Shown one piece after another: positions 18,237 to 27,049 of a stretch of 64,000 nucleotides of DNA. A model generated the notes under the pieces. It saw nothing but the letters and a program-made list of their open reading frames with translations, was not told the DNA's origin and did not search any database. Location of the stretch: IMG/VR virus record IMGVR_UViG_3300028800_000062, positions 62,001 through 126,000 of that record; one strand, 5' to 3'. Each line of letters begins with the position of its first letter. The first letter of the stretch is position 1. This DNA is from a virus. Made by a program: the position numbers and the translations under genes.

Positions 18237-21200
18237 AACGATTCTTCGGTCTTCTTATCCTGTGTGCCGCCGGACTGCATGGACAGCCTAAATATCCAGC
18301 CGCTGTGGTTTCCGGCGTGGACTTGCCCACTCTCACCAATAATGTGCAGACCTACCTGACGTCCGCGGCGAGTTCGACGGATACCACACTACAGGTGCTG
18401 TCAACCGCTGCGTTTAACCTTCCGGCCGACGGGTCCCTGGTAGTGAACTCGGATAACGAGTTCATTCATGTCTGCAGTAAAACTACGACTACTCTCACAG
18501 TATGCATAGGCGGACGCGGTTATGACAACAGTGCCGCTACCGCGCATGTGGCGTACCGCGTGGTGAAGGAAATCATCGTAGCCCGATCCATCAACCAGCT
18601 GAATTCTGAGGTGACGTCAATCGAGACTGCCCTGGGGCCGAATCTGTCCAATGTCCAGGGGTTATTTCAGACGTGGCTCGCTTTGAATGGTGGAAGTGGT
18701 GGCGGTGCTTTCGTCCAGACCAATTCTGACTGGAACGCATCTACAGGCGTAGCACAGATCCTGAATAAGCCGACCATTCCCTCCAATACCTCGCAGATCA
18801 CCGAGAGCGGCAACCTGTATTTCACCAATGCCCGCGTCCTGGCGGCCATGTCCGGTCTATATCAATCACCGATCAACGGCGCGCCTGGCACCTGGCCCAG
18901 CCTCGCCTCCGTGGCAACATCGGGCAGTTACAATGACCTGGCCAATAAGCCCACGCTGTCCTCGCTCGGGGGTCTCACTAATCCTATGACCACGGCGGGT
19001 GATTTCCTGGTTGGAGGGGCCAGCGGCGCTCCACTTCGAGTAGCAGTTCCCGGTAACGGCACCTGGTGCCCGAACTGGTCTTCTGGGACCGTCACCTGGA
19101 TTACCTGTCCCGGCGCCGGCGGATCCGGAATTACATCCATTTCAATGACGGTTCCTTCCGGGTTCTCCGTAGCCGGCTCACCTCTCACGGCCAACGGCAC
19201 TCTGGCCATTACCTTGGCCAGCCAGACAGCAAAGTACGTACTGATTGCACCGTCCAGCAATGGAGTACCGACCTGGAGAGCGCTCACAGCCGGGGACATT
19301 CCCGCTTTAGCCTATCAGGCAACAATTACAGGAGCACCGGGCACCTGGCCTAGTTTTGCAGCAGTGGCCACGTCAGGAAGCTACACAGACCTGTCGAACA
19401 AGCCGACTATTCCAGCTTCCCAGATCAACTCCGATTGGAATGCCAGTTCCGGCCTGGCCCAGATCCTGAACAAACCAACCATTCCCGCGGCACAGGTCAA
19501 CTCCGACTGGAACGCTGCCTCAGGGCTGGCCCAGATTCTGAATAAGCCGAGCATGTACACGACGATTTATAGCACAGGGTTGTCCATGCCCCAGCGGACG
19601 TCCATCAACCTGATCGCGGGTACTAATATGACGGTGGGCTGTGTGGATAACTCCGGAGCCGCCCGTACGGATTGCACGTTCTCTTCAAGTGGAGGGGGCG
19701 GCACAGGCGGGTCTTCCGGAACCTATACAGGCACTGTCACCTTCGGAACGATTCCGGATGGTGACTGCGCTATCTCTACCTATTCCGCTGGCGGTATGGC
19801 GGCCGGTTCCAGCTTGACTGCGAACTGGGCCAACGCGCCTTCGGGAACGATCGGACAGGCCTGGGGCGATACCAACCTGATCTACGTGGATCTCTGTAAC
19901 TTCTCCGGGGCGGCCATCACTCCGGCATTCTCCCTGACCGCGTCTGTAGGCGGAGGCTCCGGCAGCGGCGCTGGTATGTCATCCCAACTGGGCGACCTGG
20001 CTACCGTCCGTAGTACCGGTTCCGTGTTGACTATAGGCGCCAGCTGCACTTCCAGCGTGCCTTGCAACGTACGCTTCGGAACCACCAGTTATTCGATCAC
20101 CACACAGGCTACGGTCACTTTGGGCGGCAGCACGTTAGGAACAGTCTTCATCTACCTCACCCCTAGTGGAACGCTTACGGCGGGGAGCTCGGGTCCGAGC
20201 CTGACCTGCTCTTCCGGCTGCCTGGTGGCCACTGGGGTTACAGGTTTCCCGACCAGTGCGTTGCCGATTGCCTCCTGGACTACTTCGGCGCCAGGCGTAT
20301 GGGATACGGCCGGCGGCGCAGACTTCCGGGCCTTCCTGAGCGTTGCCCCCAGTCTGGCGAACAACGCTGGTATTACACTCACCGGCAGCAGTTCCGGTTA
20401 CACGATTGGCACCGATAATTCGATCGTTCCTTTCAAGTATTCGGGCATCGCCGCACCTGGAACAGTGACCGGCAACTTATCGGGTGACTTTTATAATGAC
20501 ACGGTCAACCACAACCTGTATGTCTGTAATGCAGCATTCGGCACGTCCGCGCCGGCCTGCACTTCCGTAACAGCCGGACAATGGATGCTGGTCAATGGGT
20601 CAGGCGGTAGCAGCTACACGTTCCGCAACAATCTTGTGAATACCTCGGGCACGGTGGACTTCACGCCGGTGGATGCCAGCGTCATGGATGCCATGGATGA
20701 TTTCCTACCTTCGAAGAACAGTAATGGCGCGATAGGAACTCTGCATTGGGGGGTGTCCACATTAGGTACCTCTTGCGGCAGTAACATGGTGGCCAGCCAG
20801 TCTAATCATCCGGGTATCTTCCAGATCGTGAGCGGCAGCACTCCAGGTGATGGCTGTTCTTTAACCCTGTCGGACAACACCGAAGGTGCTCTTTATCCTT
20901 TCATCAACTTCGGGTCCGCCGCCGGACTGTCCTGGGAAATCCAGGCCATAGTGCAGACTGACGTCAGTGGAGTAGGGAACGCGAAGTACTTGGTGGGTTT
21001 CAGTGATAGCCAATCAACCTACCACCCGGCCAGCGGTAATGACATTGCAATTCGGTATGACCATTCCGGCGGAGGGTGCGTTTCGAATGAAAGCACCACC
21101 ACTTGGGTTTACGAAGTTAGTGTTGGCGGAACTAAGACGTGCGTGAATAGCGGTGTTGCGATTGCTTCGAACACCTGGTATCACCTGCGCATATACTCCA

Positions 21201-21370
21201 CCGCGCCAGGCACTATTCAGTTTCAGATCAACGGAGCGAACGCTGGCAGCATTGCAACGGCTCCCACGGCTAACATGGCGCCCCAGTTCCTCACCACGAG
21301 TACAGGCGGCTCTCAGGAGTCATTGTTTGTGGACTGGTGGGCCATGAAGATTCAAGGGTTGACTCGATGA
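18233..21370 (+). CDS. Tail-fibre-type protein with NKPTIP repeats and signal peptide
   Basis: 1045 residues, ATG 18233 overlapping the previous stop (ATGA). N-terminal signal peptide MKRFFGLLILCAAGLHG. Residues about 160-440 hold alternating repeats of the phage-fibre kind: DWNASxGxAQILNKPTIP and GAPGTWPSxAxVATSGSY. A domain at about 496-576 is shared with the protein at 17008. Residues about 580-745 look like a fibre shaft and the C-terminus (about 840-1045) resembles a lectin-like jelly roll (FLVG/YHLRIY strands). Likely a receptor-binding or surface carbohydrate-binding protein. The signal peptide conflicts with simple cytoplasmic tail assembly. Confidence 0.72.
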   Translation: MKRFFGLLILCAAGLHGQPKYPAAVVSGVDLPTLTNNVQTYLTSAASSTDTTLQVLSTAAFNLPADGSLVVNSDNEFIHVCSKTTTTLTVCIGGRGYDNSAATAHVAYRVVKEIIVARSINQLNSEVTSIETALGPNLSNVQGLFQTWLALNGGSGGGAFVQTNSDWNASTGVAQILNKPTIPSNTSQITESGNLYFTNARVLAAMSGLYQSPINGAPGTWPSLASVATSGSYNDLANKPTLSSLGGLTNPMTTAGDFLVGGASGAPLRVAVPGNGTWCPNWSSGTVTWITCPGAGGSGITSISMTVPSGFSVAGSPLTANGTLAITLASQTAKYVLIAPSSNGVPTWRALTAGDIPALAYQATITGAPGTWPSFAAVATSGSYTDLSNKPTIPASQINSDWNASSGLAQILNKPTIPAAQVNSDWNAASGLAQILNKPSMYTTIYSTGLSMPQRTSINLIAGTNMTVGCVDNSGAARTDCTFSSSGGGGTGGSSGTYTGTVTFGTIPDGDCAISTYSAGGMAAGSSLTANWANAPSGTIGQAWGDTNLIYVDLCNFSGAAITPAFSLTASVGGGSGSGAGMSSQLGDLATVRSTGSVLTIGASCTSSVPCNVRFGTTSYSITTQATVTLGGSTLGTVFIYLTPSGTLTAGSSGPSLTCSSGCLVATGVTGFPTSALPIASWTTSAPGVWDTAGGADFRAFLSVAPSLANNAGITLTGSSSGYTIGTDNSIVPFKYSGIAAPGTVTGNLSGDFYNDTVNHNLYVCNAAFGTSAPACTSVTAGQWMLVNGSGGSSYTFRNNLVNTSGTVDFTPVDASVMDAMDDFLPSKNSNGAIGTLHWGVSTLGTSCGSNMVASQSNHPGIFQIVSGSTPGDGCSLTLSDNTEGALYPFINFGSAAGLSWEIQAIVQTDVSGVGNAKYLVGFSDSQSTYHPASGNDIAIRYDHSGGGCVSNESTTTWVYEVSVGGTKTCVNSGVAIASNTWYHLRIYSTAPGTIQFQINGANAGSIATAPTANMAPQFLTTSTGGSQESLFVDWWAMKIQGLTR

Positions 21371-24300
21371 AGATTCTCGTCCTACTCACGATTTGTGCTT
21401 GTTCCGGGTGGGCTGCCATCACCGGTTTTCAGGTGCAGGGTACCACGTCCACCCAGGTTCTGGTCTCTTATAAAGCGCCGGATGCCAATGCGTGCACGAT
21501 TCAAGTTAGTCAGAGCGCGAGTCTGACGCCGCTGGCACTCGATGTGGACCCTGCCACGTTTGCGAATTCCAATCTCGATCTGAGCCGGCCTAGCACCGTG
21601 ACTAGTGGAATGTCCAGAACGTTGCTGATCGGCCAACGCACGGTGCAATATGCGACCGCTGGGACATACTCAGGTGTCCGGCACTTTTCCCGCGCACTCC
21701 AGGCTTATACGCCTTACTTCGGAATGATTACCTGTCCCTCCACCGGGGATACGTACAACTTCACGTTTTCCACCGGCAACATTCCGCTGGGCATGTCCTA
21801 CGGGGATCCGTTACCGGCCGATCCCGCCGATCCGGGAAATCAACCCTGGCCGGAGGCGGTGGGAGGCTTGTCCCCGGAATCCTTCATCGACCCTTTTACC
21901 GGAACCTATCTCACGCGCCTGGGCCTGCGTTCGAATAACTTCGGGTATTGGGGCAGCTTTCCATTCGGATCAGCCTTTAATCAGGGTCAGTTTCCATGCG
22001 ACAGCGCGGGGCCGTGGACCAACCCCTGCGGCACGATCGTGACCGGAGGCGCCGGCAGCGTGACCGTACTCAATAGCCAGGCGCCCCTCATCATCCGGCC
22101 GCCGCTCGCCGGAGGCAATGCCTTCAATGGAGGGTATGGGTCCAACAATTACGGCAGCATGTGGACACTCGATCAGTTTGCGGTTTCTCTGACCGGGCTG
22201 GGCAGCTCGACCACTTCCGCATTCCGTGTCCTGGATGTCTGTCTGTCACTTAACGGCGGCGCTTCCTGCGCCAACTCCGCACAGCAGATCACCATGGGCC
22301 AGACCAGCAGCGTGCAGAAGGCCGGCCAGTACAACACCACGCAGTATGGAGTCATTCCCTGGTTGCTTGATACCAAGCCCAGACTGAACGTACAGGAGGC
22401 CTCGCCACACTCAGGAGCGGCTACCGTGAGCGGGAATACCGTCACCTGGGTTTCCGGCAACCTGTTCAGTCTTTATTGGGTGACGGGCGGTAATGGCACG
22501 GTCCGGCTATCGACTGTCTCAAGCAGCGACGCCTGCGCCACACCTCCCAATACCACCAGTTCGACGGAATACACCATCCTGGGTATGCCCGATGGAAATC
22601 ACCTGACGGTGTCCGGAACTCCTCCCGCGGGCAGTGTGTACTGGTGTGCTGACAATTTCGCTGTCATGGTGTGGCGCGATCAGGCGCCCTCCGACGGAAG
22701 CAGTATCACGCTCACGGCCGCTTCCATGGCCGCCATCGAGAGCACTTCTCCCACTTATCCGGATAACGGCGCGGACCACGCCTGCTTCAACAAGCTGGTG
22801 CAGGGTGGATACTTCTGCCTCTATGGCGGCCTTTACTGGATCAATCCTCAGACAGGTGCCTCTGCCTACTACGGTTACATGACGGCCCCGTCCAACAACC
22901 AGAGCGGGCAGGCGATCACTAATCCGTGGCATACCATAGGCATCATCCCAGCCAGTGAGTCAGCCAACATCGATCAATCGCAGAATGTCCTGACGTTTTA
23001 CACTACCGCGATCGATCCGACGAGTGCCACCGCACTGGTGATTCAAGGGGTATTCAATCCCACGACGATCGCAACTCCGGCGGCGCCTTACGTCAACGGG
23101 AGTCAGATTGGCAGCGCCAATGTGATCGGAAGCACGGCCTATTCCGTCACCTACAACAACGGTCTGACCTTTTCCAATCTCACGCCGCAGGTCAGTTTGA
23201 ATCAAGGAATTGTGGCTCAGATGGCCACACTCGACCCGACCTTCAAGGTCTCCCAGATAGGGTCGCCGTGGAATTGTCAAGCCTACGGGTTCTCAGGATC
23301 CCTCTTCTATTTAGGATGCTACACGAGTTATGAAGATGGTCCTGGTTGGATTCTGGCCTTCTCTCCAGGGGACGGCAATCCAGCGCATGCCGGCCAAGCC
23401 GGAGGGCCTCAGATTGTAGGGGCGATCAGCACTTTCAACACGCCCAGCAATGCGCCGGTTACCCCCGGGTATGTGGGGATGTACGGCCATGGCCTGCACG
23501 CTGTGGTGGAAGCCGACAGTGGCTGGGTGCAGGTCAACACGCACTTCCTGCAGCCGATCAACACCAGCAACAACACGTTGCCGGCAACCGGGGTGGATTG
23601 CTCTACCTACGGCCTGGCCAGCGGAAAGCAATGCACACTGCTGAACATCAACAGTTATACGCATGCTTCGGTGACCAGCTATGAGCCTTATTATGCATCG
23701 CCTTCCACTCCATTCACCGGAGCTCCCGGGGAAACCCGCACAGCACAGATCGGGGATACTGCCTGCGTGGCAGTCAGTACGTCGGGGAGCTGCAGCTATA
23801 CCAGCTCTCAGGAATTGCTGACGCTGGTAGCGAAGAACTATCAGGGAGTGCAGGGCGCCTGGGTCTTTCAGCGCAACGGCTACGGTGTAGAGAAGGCGAT
23901 CGCTACTGGGCCTATCACCCTCTGGTGGGCCGCGATCGCTGCGAACATGCCTCCCGGCAGCGCTGCGGCAGGATCTTTCAGTGTCTACTGGAACCCGGTG
24001 ACGGGTTGCGCCGGCTCGCCCGATCCGCACGGCAATTGTATGACGACCGATACCAATGAGACGGCCGGACACGGAGAATGGCGCAATGGCGGTGAAGCGG
24101 TGACTACCAACGTGCCGGACTGGTCGGTACCCATTATGGGTTGGGGCAGTGTATATCAAACCACTCTGGGAAATGTGCCCGGCATCCTCAGCTTGAACCC
24201 GACCAACGTGACACCTGATGTGACTCCCGGCATAAACTACGTGAACGACGAGCCTCCCTTTGCTGGAGTGTATGGTCATCCTTTCGGCTTCGACGCCGGC

Positions 24301-25329
24301 AGTCACCCGAATGCGCCGGGAAACCTGGCTCCAGCCAACGAGCAGATCCGCGCATTCGACAACGTCCCTCTACAGGGCGGCCAGAATGAACCGACCTGGG
24401 TGAGTATTTCCGGGCAACTCTATACCGCGGCGCCGGCATCCAATCTGGACGCTGACGATCCTTTTGGTTACGGATCCATTATAGCCATGAACCGTAAATT
24501 GTATGCCCAGGGAGCCAGCTGTGGACCCCATCCGCTGACGGATATAAGCGGACCGGCATCGAGTATTTCGACCTCTACTGCCAGCTCCTACACTTATTGC
24601 TTCGCGCGCACCGCGGGCGAATGTTATTCCGGTAGTTCGGTGGGTCAAGTCTATGTGAACTGCCCGGGAGTGACAGCAGTTACCTGTCAAGGTTCTGGGA
24701 TTCACGGCGGGGCGCCCTTCGGGGCCGGTGCGGATATTTGCCTGGGCAATATCAACAATACGGCCAATGCGGTCCGTCAGTTCACATTGGACCGGACGGA
24801 CATGGCCGGATTGCGCAGCCGCACCGTGGTTGCCGCCACGGCGCGCACCCGCATGGTGTACGGGTTCGAGAACAATGAGTTAGTGCCGGACAACTCCTGG
24901 CTGTTGTACCGCTCGGATTGGCTGGACTTTCAGCGCGCGGAGATGTGGGCGGCTAAGCTGCCGCCGTATCCGCCTGTCGATTCGGTGACGCGCAATACCT
25001 TCGTGCCTGTGACGGTCAGCCTGAGACCGGCTGCCGGCCTGCAGGTCAACAACGCCATCGTCGAGTTTGGGTATCAGGAATATGGGAATACGCTGCTCAA
25101 CTGTACTACGCGTAACGATATCTGCGTGTCCGCATCGAACGTCAGGATTTCCGGTACGCAACCGTTTTCCTTCATCTCTGAAAACCCGGCCGGGTTGGCC
25201 TGCGCCACCGGCTGCACTCTCGTGATTCCGGCCCTTTCGCAGAGAGTCCTGTATTACCGGGTCGTGTATCGTAGTCTAACTAACAGTGTGTTGTACACGG
25301 GTCCACTGACGTCAGTGGTGGTTCCGTAA
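21367..25329 (+). CDS. Very large secreted protein, function unknown
   Basis: 1320 residues from ATG 21367, overlapping the previous stop (ATGA). Signal peptide MKILVLLTICACSGWAA. Residues about 20-110 (ITGFQVQGTTSTQVLVSY) look like a fibronectin-III or similar beta-sandwich. The middle contains many paired cysteines and aromatic residues, as in extracellular proteins; the C-terminus (about 1240-1320) again looks like a beta-sandwich. No catalytic motif recognised. It sits between two fibre-like proteins. A secreted adhesin, glycan-binding protein or fibre component are all possible. Confidence 0.65.
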   Translation: MKILVLLTICACSGWAAITGFQVQGTTSTQVLVSYKAPDANACTIQVSQSASLTPLALDVDPATFANSNLDLSRPSTVTSGMSRTLLIGQRTVQYATAGTYSGVRHFSRALQAYTPYFGMITCPSTGDTYNFTFSTGNIPLGMSYGDPLPADPADPGNQPWPEAVGGLSPESFIDPFTGTYLTRLGLRSNNFGYWGSFPFGSAFNQGQFPCDSAGPWTNPCGTIVTGGAGSVTVLNSQAPLIIRPPLAGGNAFNGGYGSNNYGSMWTLDQFAVSLTGLGSSTTSAFRVLDVCLSLNGGASCANSAQQITMGQTSSVQKAGQYNTTQYGVIPWLLDTKPRLNVQEASPHSGAATVSGNTVTWVSGNLFSLYWVTGGNGTVRLSTVSSSDACATPPNTTSSTEYTILGMPDGNHLTVSGTPPAGSVYWCADNFAVMVWRDQAPSDGSSITLTAASMAAIESTSPTYPDNGADHACFNKLVQGGYFCLYGGLYWINPQTGASAYYGYMTAPSNNQSGQAITNPWHTIGIIPASESANIDQSQNVLTFYTTAIDPTSATALVIQGVFNPTTIATPAAPYVNGSQIGSANVIGSTAYSVTYNNGLTFSNLTPQVSLNQGIVAQMATLDPTFKVSQIGSPWNCQAYGFSGSLFYLGCYTSYEDGPGWILAFSPGDGNPAHAGQAGGPQIVGAISTFNTPSNAPVTPGYVGMYGHGLHAVVEADSGWVQVNTHFLQPINTSNNTLPATGVDCSTYGLASGKQCTLLNINSYTHASVTSYEPYYASPSTPFTGAPGETRTAQIGDTACVAVSTSGSCSYTSSQELLTLVAKNYQGVQGAWVFQRNGYGVEKAIATGPITLWWAAIAANMPPGSAAAGSFSVYWNPVTGCAGSPDPHGNCMTTDTNETAGHGEWRNGGEAVTTNVPDWSVPIMGWGSVYQTTLGNVPGILSLNPTNVTPDVTPGINYVNDEPPFAGVYGHPFGFDAGSHPNAPGNLAPANEQIRAFDNVPLQGGQNEPTWVSISGQLYTAAPASNLDADDPFGYGSIIAMNRKLYAQGASCGPHPLTDISGPASSISTSTASSYTYCFARTAGECYSGSSVGQVYVNCPGVTAVTCQGSGIHGGAPFGAGADICLGNINNTANAVRQFTLDRTDMAGLRSRTVVAATARTRMVYGFENNELVPDNSWLLYRSDWLDFQRAEMWAAKLPPYPPVDSVTRNTFVPVTVSLRPAAGLQVNNAIVEFGYQEYGNTLLNCTTRNDICVSASNVRISGTQPFSFISENPAGLACATGCTLVIPALSQRVLYYRVVYRSLTNSVLYTGPLTSVVVP

Positions 25330-25345
25330 TAGGACTGAGATCTCT

Positions 25346-27049
25346 ATGATTACCAAAAGGTTGATTGCTTTCGTGCTGCTGGCTGGCGGGTTGTTCGGCC
25401 AACAGCCGATCAAGAGAAACATGATCTGCGTGGCGGCCAGCGGGTCGGGCACTGCTTATGCCTGTAACATCGCATCGGCTCCTTCTGCGTATACCCTGAG
25501 TGAACGTTATCTGTTCAAAGCGGATGTGGCCAACACCGGCGCTGCGACTATTTCCTTCAACGGTATTGGCGCAGTACCGATCGTGAAGCTGGTGGGTGGG
25601 GTCGCCACCAATCTGGCCGCCGGGGATATCCAACTCGGCGAATGGGTTAGTGTGATCTATGACAACACCGGCAGTCCGGTAATGCAGAAGCAGTCCATTC
25701 CGCAGGTTGTCGCGGACTGGAATGCCGCTTCCGGGCTGGCGCAAATCCTCAACAAGCCTACTATCCCAACCGGCGCTCCCAGCACCTGGCCCAGCTTCGC
25801 TGGTGTGGCAACATCCGGTAGCTACTCCGACTTGTCGAACAAGCCGACTGTGCCTGCAGCAGCGAGCACCACACCTGTAATGAATGGAACCGCAGCGATT
25901 GGATCCGCGGCAACCTACGCGAAAGCCGATCACGTTCACCCTACTGATACTTCCAGGCAGGCCACCATCACCGGAGCTCCCGGGACCTGGCCTAGTGCCT
26001 TTGCACCGGTTGCTCCCACGGTATCGACGCTGGGCGGAATCAACGCAAAGGATTGTTCCGTAGGTGGCCAGGTCATGCAGAAAGTCAACACGGATGGCAG
26101 TGTGACCTGTGTCAACCAAACTGGCGGAGGAATGGCCGACCCTGGTTCAAACGGCCTGTTGAAGCGCACGGGCATCAACACTACAGCAGTCGCTATAGAC
26201 GGACTGGGTGGCGATTACGTGTCGGCCGCCTCGGTCAATAACGGCACTTTGCCCATGAGCATTCTGAGCCTGCTGGTGGCCAATGGCATCACTGCCACCG
26301 GTAACATTTACGCCAACAGCACCAGTCTCGTAGCAGGTTGTGTGGTGCTCTCCGATTCCAACGCGGTGCACGATATGGGACTGTGCGCCCCGAGTTCCGG
26401 ATATTCAGGTTTCCTGAATCTTCCCACCGCCGCCGGCACTCTCAATCAGTTTCTGCTCAGTGACGGGAACGGGGGGCTCGTGTTCTCAGGCACGGCTCCG
26501 GCGGGAGCTGTAGTAGGTACCACGGACGCCCAGAACCTGAGCAATAAGGTCATCGATGGAGTGTCTGCGACCACGATGGCGTTCATGGATGCGACGTCTT
26601 CCATCCAGACCCAGTTGAATACCAAGTTCGCTACGGCGAATGCCGCCGCGGCTGCCACTCTAGGAGTTCCGATACCGCTAGGCTGTTCGGGATCGTCCAC
26701 CGCTAATACAACCGGGGGTGTCACTTACCTCTGGCCCTCCGGAGGTACTTATAGCTGTGCTAGCGGCACAGCGCCTGTAGGCATCATGGGTATCCCGATG
26801 CCCTACAACTGCACAGTCAAGTCGATGTATGTCAAAGTCAGCGCAGCCCCTGCCACAGGCAGCGATGCGGTAACGTTGTACCACAACGGCACAGCGAGCG
26901 CAGTGACTTGTTCTATAGGCCCGGGTCTCTCTTGTAATGACACGGCGCACAGCAGCGTGTTTTCCGCAGGTGACACTCTGGCGGTCGGTGTGGCTGTGCA
27001 GGCGTCGGATGCCATTGCAAATATCCGAGTTGGGGTTTCCTGCCAATGA
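25346..27049 (+). CDS. Tail-fibre-type protein with signal peptide and NKPTIP repeats
   Basis: 567 residues, ATG 25346. Signal peptide MITKRLIAFVLLAGGLFG before QQ. Residues about 127-175 carry the same DWNAASGLAQILNKPTIP and TWPSFAGVATSGSYSDL repeats as the fibre at 18233, followed by DHVHPTDTSRQ, a common fibre motif. The C-terminal 120 residues form a separate Cys-containing beta domain, probably the tip. The two repeat-bearing genes could exchange tips by recombination. Role inferred: receptor or glycan binding. Confidence 0.72.
   Translation: MITKRLIAFVLLAGGLFGQQPIKRNMICVAASGSGTAYACNIASAPSAYTLSERYLFKADVANTGAATISFNGIGAVPIVKLVGGVATNLAAGDIQLGEWVSVIYDNTGSPVMQKQSIPQVVADWNAASGLAQILNKPTIPTGAPSTWPSFAGVATSGSYSDLSNKPTVPAAASTTPVMNGTAAIGSAATYAKADHVHPTDTSRQATITGAPGTWPSAFAPVAPTVSTLGGINAKDCSVGGQVMQKVNTDGSVTCVNQTGGGMADPGSNGLLKRTGINTTAVAIDGLGGDYVSAASVNNGTLPMSILSLLVANGITATGNIYANSTSLVAGCVVLSDSNAVHDMGLCAPSSGYSGFLNLPTAAGTLNQFLLSDGNGGLVFSGTAPAGAVVGTTDAQNLSNKVIDGVSATTMAFMDATSSIQTQLNTKFATANAAAAATLGVPIPLGCSGSSTANTTGGVTYLWPSGGTYSCASGTAPVGIMGIPMPYNCTVKSMYVKVSAAPATGSDAVTLYHNGTASAVTCSIGPGLSCNDTAHSSVFSAGDTLAVGVAVQASDAIANIRVGVSCQ

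Noticed and set aside
23311-24306. Minus-strand open frame of 331 codons
   Set aside because: Shadow of the large secreted protein on the plus strand, with low-complexity Arg/His composition.
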